This document shows, piece after piece, positions 7,182-13,199 of a stretch of DNA of 35,736 bases; positions within the stretch are counted from its first letter, which is position 1, and the number at the start of each line of letters is the position of its first letter. This DNA is from Lentisphaerota bacterium (lineage in GTDB: Bacteria > Verrucomicrobiota > Kiritimatiellia > RFP12 > UBA1067). The notes beneath the pieces are model-generated. The model searched no databases and had not been told where the DNA came from. It saw nothing but the letters and a program-made list of their open reading frames with translations. Both the position numbers and the translations under genes were made by a program. The stretch covers positions 1 through 35,736 of the forward strand of contig SUWC01000001.1 in the NCBI GenBank assembly GCA_015061665.1, written 5' to 3'.

Positions 7182-8300
7182 TCAAAGAGCATCTGAGCCG
7201 TCGCCCTCTGTAGCCTTCAATTCTTCGACTTCCTTTTTGGCTTGTGATTCAAGTAAGGTGTTGGTAACTGTCATTGTCATTTTTCTTGCCTCCAAGAACA
7301 TTTCAACCTTTAGGAATCCGAATGATGCATCAGCCCTTCTATCCCAGATTGTAAACTTGTCGCTATCCTTGATTGTCACGTCATGGAATTCCCCACCAAA
7401 TTTCTTCGCTATTACATCACAGGTCTTTTTGAATTCACTTACAGCGTCCCCCTCCTTTGTTTCTTTTGGGAAATCTTCAGACACCCATTTGAAACGAAAT
7501 ACTTTATGTGTGGTAATTGATCCAAACACATTTATGCGACCAAATGCATTCTTTCCTGTGAACTTGCGGAATGGTTTCTTAGGATCAACATATCCTTCAA
7601 CTGCACTGCCATCTTGCATTCTACTTGCTTTATCTATATTAGCAACTTCTTCAACAGACTTCCCAAATTCAATACCTAAAAGATTCATTGGTGTCTTATC
7701 ATCCATCTCTTTCATTCCCTTCAACATTGTGACAAGTTTGCATGCGCGCTCATCACCTGCGGCAGCAGCCTTTTCAGCCCATTTCAAGGCCTCGGCGATG
7801 TTCATGTCCACCCCTTCTCCTTGCGCTAAAATGATTGCGTATCTAACCTGTGCCTTGGCAATCCCTCCATTAGCTGCCTTGCCATATAATTCGACGGCCT
7901 TCTTCATATCTTTCGCGACGCCATTCCCATTTTCATAGATTGTCGCTAAATAATACTGCGCGTTCGGATTGCCTTGCTTCGCCGCTTTCCCATACCATTC
8001 TATCGCCTTGGCAATGTCTTCCTTCACTCCACAACCCCCGGTCTGGAAAAACAATCCCAGATTCGCCTGAGCATAATGATTTCCGGACTCTGCAGATTTC
8101 TGGTACCATTTAAGTGCCTCTGCTTCATTCTTTTCCATGCCTTGACCCATGTAAAGCATCTGCGCATACTGTACCTGCGCCATCGCATCACCAGCTTCAG
8201 CCTTTCGCTTGGTCTCGTCAGAAGACATCACATTTTGACCTTGTGCAAAGACAGCTATCGCAAGACATGCTGCAGTAACACTCATCAACAATCCCTTCAT
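7182..8300 (-). CDS. Exported Sel1-repeat protein
   Basis: A 372-residue protein beginning with a Sec signal peptide (MKGLLMSVTAACLAIAVFAQ). Residues about 36-190 hold four to five Sel1 repeats, each with the pattern A-x-YxLAxxY-x-x-GxGVxKDxxKAxxWYxKAA (for example YAQMLYMGQGMEKNEAEALK and YYLATIYENGNGVAKDMKKA). Sel1 repeats are helical hairpins that bind other proteins. Residues 205-372 form a C-terminal domain beginning LLGIEFGKSVEEVANI, similar in style to the tail of the following lipoprotein. A strong ribosome site (AAAGGAAAAGGGA) precedes the ATG. The gene is first in the operon that ends in the SIR2 gene and has a long structured leader. The location is extracytoplasmic (inferred from the signal), which is unusual next to a cytoplasmic-looking SIR2 protein. 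Confidence 0.85.
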   Translation of the reverse strand: MKGLLMSVTAACLAIAVFAQGQNVMSSDETKRKAEAGDAMAQVQYAQMLYMGQGMEKNEAEALKWYQKSAESGNHYAQANLGLFFQTGGCGVKEDIAKAIEWYGKAAKQGNPNAQYYLATIYENGNGVAKDMKKAVELYGKAANGGIAKAQVRYAIILAQGEGVDMNIAEALKWAEKAAAAGDERACKLVTMLKGMKEMDDKTPMNLLGIEFGKSVEEVANIDKASRMQDGSAVEGYVDPKKPFRKFTGKNAFGRINVFGSITTHKVFRFKWVSEDFPKETKEGDAVSEFKKTCDVIAKKFGGEFHDVTIKDSDKFTIWDRRADASFGFLKVEMFLEARKMTMTVTNTLLESQAKKEVEELKATEGDGSDAL

Positions 8301-8370
8301 TCCCTTTTCCTTTCCTTTTGCCCTTATTTTGTTTGCGGCAAAAGAAAGAGGGCGCTATCCCCTGCCGCAG

Positions 8371-8487
8371 TTCAGGTGAGGCTGTAGGATGCCCAATGAG
8401 AACCACGGAAAGAAGATGCGCCCAGATGGGCGCATTCTCCACTCCGTCTCAGCTCTCATTGGCGGAACTTCCTACATTTCACCTGAG
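8371..8487 (-). ncRNA. Large nested hairpin in the leader of the Sel1 gene
   Basis: Outer arms 8372-8400 and 8452-8486 pair imperfectly over about 30 bases (TCAGGTGA/TCACCTGA, TGTAGGA/TCCTACA, CCAATGAGA/TCTCATTGG), with an ACGGA/TCCGT pair and an inner perfect hairpin ATGCGCCCA-GA-TGGGCGCAT (8416-8435). It contains no gene. It lies between a TGCTATAAT promoter element and the Sel1 ATG, so it should be transcribed as a 5' leader structure. It may be a cis-acting RNA or a palindromic (MITE-like) insertion that landed in the leader; sequence alone does not decide. Confidence 0.5.
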
Positions 8488-8685
8488 CCAAAACGATGCG
8501 CAGAACGCTAAGCTTTAAATTGTCTACTACAAATTATAGCAAAAGTTCAGCCGTTTGTGGGCGTCATTCTGCAAAATTCGCAAAAGCCAATTCGTGGCTC
8601 CACGCCTTCTTCCGTGGAAAGGGCAGACCTGTCCTCTACCCTATACTGCCGCCGCGCAGCGAAATCTCACGCGGGAATTTAGCGG
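8488..8685. other. Non-coding gap between kinase gene and Sel1 leader
   Basis: About 200 bases without a gene. It holds the TGCTATAAT promoter element at 8533-8541, a short stem-loop (TCCACG/CGTGGA, about 8599-8619) and, next to the kinase stop, a short direct repeat (GTTAGTCGTTAGTCG). No clear intrinsic terminator for the kinase operon was found. Confidence 0.4.
8533..8541 (-). promoter_or_regulatory. Extended -10 promoter element (TGCTATAAT) of the Sel1-SIR2 operon
   Basis: The minus strand reads TGCTATAAT, a perfect TATAAT with the TG extension; no consensus -35 is seen. The implied start is near 8526, giving a leader of about 225 bases that contains the nested hairpin. Confidence 0.5.
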
Positions 8686-10878
8686 TTAGTCGTTAGTCGC
8701 ATTGTTCAATTCCACCAGTCGCGTACGTGCTGCGTCGCGCAGGAATTCCAGCTGCGCATGTTTAGAAACATAATCCAGCGCCGCGCGGTCCAGAAGTTCG
8801 CAAACATCGTTCAACGGCCTGCCGATGTCGCCGGGATCATCCTCCGCACGTATCTGGGAAATGTATCGCGCCGCGACCATCGGAGCGGGTTCACGCAACG
8901 CCTCGTACGCCGCTTTCCGCACATCGGGATCGGGATCATCAACCGCAAGGCGCTCGATTTCCGCCGCGCGTCCCCGCCTGACCGCCGCAAGCCGAAGCCG
9001 CATAGGAGCCTGTACGCCGCCCCAGTCGTCTAGCGTGGACAGCCCGCGCTCTATGCAGAATTCCGCAGCCTTCATCTTGAACGGCCTATCCTCGGACACG
9101 CAAAAGCTCTTCATCAGCTTTTCGCCGCGCGCTACGTCCGCAGCCGACTCCGACTGGAGCAGAGAACGGGCCGAGCAGTAGAGGACCGTGTTCGTCTCAT
9201 GGCAAAAGGAGCTGACGGCCATGTACCGCACATACGCTGGACTCGTTCGTGCGTCACCGGACCATTCGTGATTGCCGACGCGGACTTCTTGCCCCGAGCC
9301 GTCCATCCGCAACCATCCGCCGTTTCCTTCGAGTCCGTCATCTGCACCTCGTGGCACGCCCGCCCATTCCGGCATATCGCCGTACTGGTCGGCATAGAAT
9401 CTTTTGCCGCATCGCCATTGCCGGCAACTCAACGGCTCAAGCTGAATGTCATCGCCATCAAGCGACACTCCCGGCACGGTGACCTTGCCGACAAATCCGA
9501 ACATCACAGGCGTATCCGGATATCCGCTCGCCTTGAATGGATGAAGCGCCTTGACTTGCGGGTTGCCATTCACTATGGCTGCAAACTGCCGCTCAGAAAG
9601 CCTGCGCGTCGCGACCCAGAAACCCGGCCCCGACTCCGACCCCGTCTGCGGCGGACACCACGCAAATTCAAATGGCGTACCGTCCTGCGCATACATCGTG
9701 ACGACCGTCCCAGGCCAAGGGTCTTCCACCAGCTCCATAACTATCCGCTCACGCCCGGACAACCGCTCAGGTACGATGTCCGTTCGCTTGGCGGAATACG
9801 ACTTCCCTTCGCGCCACGCGACAGCACAGAGGCGACGCGGCATCCAGTCCGGCAATCCGTCCGAGCCGTGGACAAATGCATGCGGCAAGTCGACCGGATG
9901 ATCGTCCAGAAACCACCGTACGTCTTTTACCTCGGCCCCGTCAAGGATGGCCGAAGCGTCCAGAACAGGCGCGCGCCAACGGTCCTGAAGACTTGTCCAC
10001 AAGGCTTCGCCCCGTTCCCGCAGCATGACACACGTCGCCGCGGCAATCGCAACGGACAGCACAGTCACGATTTGTCCTGCCCGATGGCGCCGCCGTATCG
10101 CGCGCTCCAAGTCGCCCACAGACTGATAGCGCCTGCTTGGGATAGACGACGTTGCGCGCTCGATGATGCGCTTCCACGCGCGCGGCGGATTGCCGCTGAA
10201 ACATCGGTCGGCCAAGACTCCGAGCGCGTGGATGTCGGACGCAACGGACGCCTCCCCGCGTTCCATCTGCTCGGGCGCGCCGTAGCCGGGCGTGCCGACG
10301 CCATATCTTGTCTCAGTCTGGTTTTCATGAAGCGGCGGGACGCCGCTTCCCCCAGTCATAGTTCGACGACTTTCGCCAAATGTTTTCGCAAGGCCAAGGT
10401 CGGCGAGAACGGGAGTGCCGCCCCGCCACAGGATGTTGGATGGCTTTATGTCGCGGTGAATTATGCCGTGCGCGTGAAGTTCGGCGACGGCATCGCATAC
10501 CGAAAGAATAAACCGCGCAACGTCCTTTTCGCGGGAAGGCAAGTCCCCCGGCTCAAGCAACTCCATCGCCAAATATGGAACACCATTCGTCTCGCCATAC
10601 GAATAGAACTTCGGGAACGAAGCGGACTTCAATTCAGAAAGCATCTTCGCCTCGCGCGCAAAACGCTCCTTCGCGCACGCATCTTCGCGGATCAGGACCT
10701 TCACCGCGGCGCCTTCGCCGCGGTGAACATGTTCAGCGCAGTAGACCTCGCCGTTTCCGCCGCGTCCGATGTAAGCCGTCACGCGCCAGTCGCCGAAAAG
10801 CGCACCTGCGGGAAAACTTCCTGCCGGAGCGACGGGACCGTGCGCAGCGCACATTGCGGAGATCGATCCGTCATTCAT
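8686..10878 (-). CDS. Membrane Ser/Thr protein kinase with degenerate SUMF1-like and HEAT-like C-terminal regions
   Basis: A 730-residue Hanks-type kinase. Motifs are GRGGNGEV (38-45, P-loop), Lys60 in AAVKVL, HRDIKPSNIL (141-150), DLG in place of DFG (160-162) and APE (201-203), so catalysis should be possible. A membrane helix lies near 270-285, putting the kinase in the cytoplasm and the rest outside. The outer part contains FWVATRRLSERQFAAIVNGN and NGGWLRMDGSG, which resemble a worn formylglycine-generating-enzyme (SUMF1) fold, then a HEAT-like unit DPDPDVRKAAYEAL. Residues 176-189 (GGSGVPPLHENQTE) look like an insertion in the activation loop. The ATG at 10878 overlaps the sigma-factor stop by eight bases (ATGAATGA); longer upstream frames are not needed. 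It probably phosphorylates its partner ECF factor (inference). Confidence 0.88.
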   Translation of the reverse strand: MNDGSISAMCAAHGPVAPAGSFPAGALFGDWRVTAYIGRGGNGEVYCAEHVHRGEGAAVKVLIREDACAKERFAREAKMLSELKSASFPKFYSYGETNGVPYLAMELLEPGDLPSREKDVARFILSVCDAVAELHAHGIIHRDIKPSNILWRGGTPVLADLGLAKTFGESRRTMTGGSGVPPLHENQTETRYGVGTPGYGAPEQMERGEASVASDIHALGVLADRCFSGNPPRAWKRIIERATSSIPSRRYQSVGDLERAIRRRHRAGQIVTVLSVAIAAATCVMLRERGEALWTSLQDRWRAPVLDASAILDGAEVKDVRWFLDDHPVDLPHAFVHGSDGLPDWMPRRLCAVAWREGKSYSAKRTDIVPERLSGRERIVMELVEDPWPGTVVTMYAQDGTPFEFAWCPPQTGSESGPGFWVATRRLSERQFAAIVNGNPQVKALHPFKASGYPDTPVMFGFVGKVTVPGVSLDGDDIQLEPLSCRQWRCGKRFYADQYGDMPEWAGVPRGADDGLEGNGGWLRMDGSGQEVRVGNHEWSGDARTSPAYVRYMAVSSFCHETNTVLYCSARSLLQSESAADVARGEKLMKSFCVSEDRPFKMKAAEFCIERGLSTLDDWGGVQAPMRLRLAAVRRGRAAEIERLAVDDPDPDVRKAAYEALREPAPMVAARYISQIRAEDDPGDIGRPLNDVCELLDRAALDYVSKHAQLEFLRDAARTRLVELNNATND
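10331..10347. repeat. Perfect palindrome inside the kinase gene
   Basis: AGCGGCG-GGA-CGCCGCT is a perfect 7-base stem with a 3-base loop. It encodes part of the GGSGVPPLH peptide in the kinase activation loop and keeps the frame open. It looks like a small palindromic repeat inserted in coding DNA. Confidence 0.5.
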
Positions 10879-11470
10879 AAACAGATTCCAGTTCCTTGAC
10901 AAGTTCGCGCAGACGGGCCATCGCACGGCTCTTTGCCTGGTCGACGGCATGTCGCGTCATCTTGAACGAGGCGGCGACGGCTTCGGGCGATTCGTTGTTG
11001 AGCGCCGTGCGCTCGAAGATGCGCTTTGTGCGGTCGGCGATTGTCTCGTCGGCAAGAAAACGGCGCAGCGCGATTTCAAAGACGGACTCGCGCCAGGATT
11101 GGTCGTCGTCTTGGGTCGCGCATTGCGGCGCGCTCGGTGATCGCGCCCTACCTGCGCTCGTTTCGGACAACTCCATTATCTTTGCCTGGCGATTATTCGT
11201 GCGGAGCGCGCGCCGGGCCTTGTTGCGGAGGATGCCCGTGAGGTAGTTGCGGAAGTGCCCCTTCTCGTCTGGATCGTAGATGTAGCCAGGCAGAATCCCG
11301 CAGAGCGCAGCAAAAGTTTCCTGGATCACGTCATCCGCCTCAACCGCAGGAAAATGCGACTTGAGGTATGCCGCCATCATCGGACGGTACTTCGCGACGA
11401 ATTCTGGCCAGCGCGGATGCGCCGTGTCACTGACGTTCCTCAGCAGTGTTGTCGATGTATCCGGTATCAT
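10871..11470 (-). CDS. ECF-type RNA polymerase sigma factor
   Basis: A 199-residue sigma-70 family protein with only the region 2 and region 4 domains. Region 2 spans about residues 17-88 (RWPEFVAKYRPMMAAYLKSH, ADDVIQETFAAL, FRNYLTGILRNKARRAL). Region 4 spans about 135-195 (IFERTALNNESPEAVAASFK, then a recognition helix MTRHAVDQAKSRAMARLREL). No anti-sigma gene is adjacent. Instead the stop overlaps the start of a transmembrane Ser/Thr kinase, and kinase-activated ECF groups are known (for example ECF43). The ATG at 11470 lies 11 bases after the SDR stop; the longer 307-residue frame begins inside the SDR gene and its first 108 residues are not sigma-like. Targets are unknown. Confidence 0.88.
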   Translation of the reverse strand: MIPDTSTTLLRNVSDTAHPRWPEFVAKYRPMMAAYLKSHFPAVEADDVIQETFAALCGILPGYIYDPDEKGHFRNYLTGILRNKARRALRTNNRQAKIMELSETSAGRARSPSAPQCATQDDDQSWRESVFEIALRRFLADETIADRTKRIFERTALNNESPEAVAASFKMTRHAVDQAKSRAMARLRELVKELESVYE

Positions 11471-11481
11471 ACAATGCCAAT

Positions 11482-12285
11482 CTACTTCGCCTCCACGTGT
11501 GCCGCGCCACCGGCGGAGACCTTTTCGGGAAGAAAGCGGTTGAAGAATTCGTTGAGCCAGAACGGCAGTATAGAAAGTGACCAGGTTGCAAGGCGCATCG
11601 GCCACGGAAACGAAATCAGGCCTACGTTGCGCTCCGCGCGCGCCAGTATGATCCTCGCCGCCTTGTCCGCCTCCATGAAGAACGGCATCGGACACGTATT
11701 CCTGTCTGTGATCCGCGAACGGACGAAACCAGGACATATTGCGGAGACGCGAATTCCCTCTGGGCGCAGCATTCCCCTGAGCGAAAGCGCCCATGTCTTC
11801 ATGCAGCTCTTGGTCGCGGAATACGACGGACAGCTCTTGAGCGGACCGTACCCTGCGATTGATGCGGTGACGAGGATGTGCGGCTGGCGCACATCCTCGT
11901 CAGATCCGCCGCGCCGCCTGCGCTCCCTGAAGATGTCAATCGCGTTGAGGACTACGTTGACATTGCCCCCGACGTTAACGGCAAAAGTAGCACGAACGTT
12001 GCTTTCCGTTTCCGCGCCTGTCGACACGCCGGCGTTCGAAAAGACCATGTCGAGCGGGCACTCCGCGTCGGCTCCGCGCATCCATTCGCGAACGGCATCG
12101 TTGTCCGTTATGTCCAGCACCTTCCCTTCGGCGCGAGCGCCGAGCGAGCGGCACGATTCTACCGCCTCCTCCAGACGAGCGGCGTCGCGTCCGCACATGA
12201 ACACGGAATCTCCGCGCCGCGCGCATTCAATCGCGAGGGCACGCCCGATTCCGGAACTCGCGCCCGTTATGAGTACATTTGCCAT
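11482..12285 (-). CDS. Short-chain dehydrogenase/reductase (SDR)
   Basis: A 267-residue classical SDR, an NAD(P)-dependent oxidoreductase. The Rossmann motif TGASSGIG is at residues 7-14, NAG appears in VFSNAGVS (near 87-91), and the catalytic Tyr/Lys pair is in YSATK (about 161-165), preceded by the conserved serine in VTASIAGYG. The C-terminus has a hydrophobic stretch (PWPMRLATWSLSILPFWLNE) that suggests membrane contact, as in lipid-related SDRs of the DltE type. The substrate cannot be told. It lies 17 bases downstream of psd, and a TAAAAT box eight bases before its ATG could allow separate leaderless expression. An association with envelope lipid metabolism is suggested by context only. 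Confidence 0.88.
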   Translation of the reverse strand: MANVLITGASSGIGRALAIECARRGDSVFMCGRDAARLEEAVESCRSLGARAEGKVLDITDNDAVREWMRGADAECPLDMVFSNAGVSTGAETESNVRATFAVNVGGNVNVVLNAIDIFRERRRRGGSDEDVRQPHILVTASIAGYGPLKSCPSYSATKSCMKTWALSLRGMLRPEGIRVSAICPGFVRSRITDRNTCPMPFFMEADKAARIILARAERNVGLISFPWPMRLATWSLSILPFWLNEFFNRFLPEKVSAGGAAHVEAK

Positions 12286-12302
12286 AGGCCTCTATTTTAC
12301 CA

Positions 12303-13199
12303 TTAAACCAATGCTACGCCGATGCGCTCGCCGCAAAGAACGCGCGTCTCCAGTCCGGCGGAGGAGTTGGACACTATGTCCGCATCGAATTTTACCGCAC
12401 CGCTTTTCGCGACAAGCACGACCGTCGAGCCGCCGAACTTGAAATACCCCTTTTCATCGCCCTTCCTGTGGGCGGCGCCGGAGTAGGTCTGGACAATCGT
12501 CCCGACGCCGAACGCGCCGACATCCACCATCCAGAGATCGCCGAATGAAGCACGGCAGCGGACGATCTGCCGCTCGTTGTCGGCATAGACGTCGGGACGC
12601 CTTGCAAGCGCAATGGGGTTTACCGAATGGTATTCGCCAGGCACGACGAGAGCAGGCGCGTCCGTTGTGCAGTCGCAGGGGAAATGGAACCTGTGGTAGT
12701 CGACAGGCGCAAGGCGCACAACCGCGACGTCGTACCTGCCTGATTCCGCGGGCAGAGCACCAGACGGGGCGAAGACATTGCGCAGCGACTTTTTCGCGCC
12801 CTTGAGCGGAAACGGCGTATCCACGTCCGCATCCAGATACAGCATGAGGCGTCCGTCCGCCGGACTCGTGAAGCCGTCGCCAAGCGGACGCGCACCCGGC
12901 TTCAGGCGGCGCGTGAAGAACTCGTTGAACGAGGCGTAGTCCGAAATCGGCTTCTCCGCCTCGTCGGGACAACACCCCGGTATCGAGGCGAGCTTCTGGA
13001 TGTCCTTGCGCGAGCGAGGGGAGTCGTACCTGCGCCCCATGAAGGCGGATACAAGCCTGGAGCCGAACAGCACGGGCCAAAGGGTGCGCCCCAGCAGCGT
13101 CTCGTAGGCGAAGCGCAGCGCTCCGTCGCCCATAACGGATTCCGTGACCTTCTCGCCCGTCCTTCGGTCGACAAACACTATAGGATTGCTGTTTTTCAT
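12303..13199 (-). CDS. psd: Phosphatidylserine decarboxylase proenzyme
   Basis: A 298-residue PSD-B type II proenzyme that decarboxylates phosphatidylserine to phosphatidylethanolamine at the inner membrane. Visible signatures are SFNEFFTRRLKPGARP (substrate/maturation region), FTSPADGR, the conserved VVRLAPVDYHRFHFPCDC block and the C-terminal KGYFKFGGSTVVLV. The bond before Ser in GGST is the self-cleavage site that creates the pyruvoyl group. The length is normal for this subgroup. The ATG at 13199 overlaps the smc stop (ATGA); a longer 421-residue frame extends into smc with composition unlike PSD and is rejected. No phosphatidylserine synthase gene is nearby. Confidence 0.94.
   Translation of the reverse strand: MKNSNPIVFVDRRTGEKVTESVMGDGALRFAYETLLGRTLWPVLFGSRLVSAFMGRRYDSPRSRKDIQKLASIPGCCPDEAEKPISDYASFNEFFTRRLKPGARPLGDGFTSPADGRLMLYLDADVDTPFPLKGAKKSLRNVFAPSGALPAESGRYDVAVVRLAPVDYHRFHFPCDCTTDAPALVVPGEYHSVNPIALARRPDVYADNERQIVRCRASFGDLWMVDVGAFGVGTIVQTYSGAAHRKGDEKGYFKFGGSTVVLVAKSGAVKFDADIVSNSSAGLETRVLCGERIGVALV

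Noticed and set aside
9199-10899. Long plus-strand open frame (566 codons) opposite the kinase gene
   Set aside because: Antisense to clear kinase motifs; Arg/His-rich composition without any recognisable domain.
11471-11794. N-terminal extension of the ECF sigma factor to 307 residues
   Set aside because: The extra 108 residues lie inside the SDR gene in another frame and are not sigma-like.
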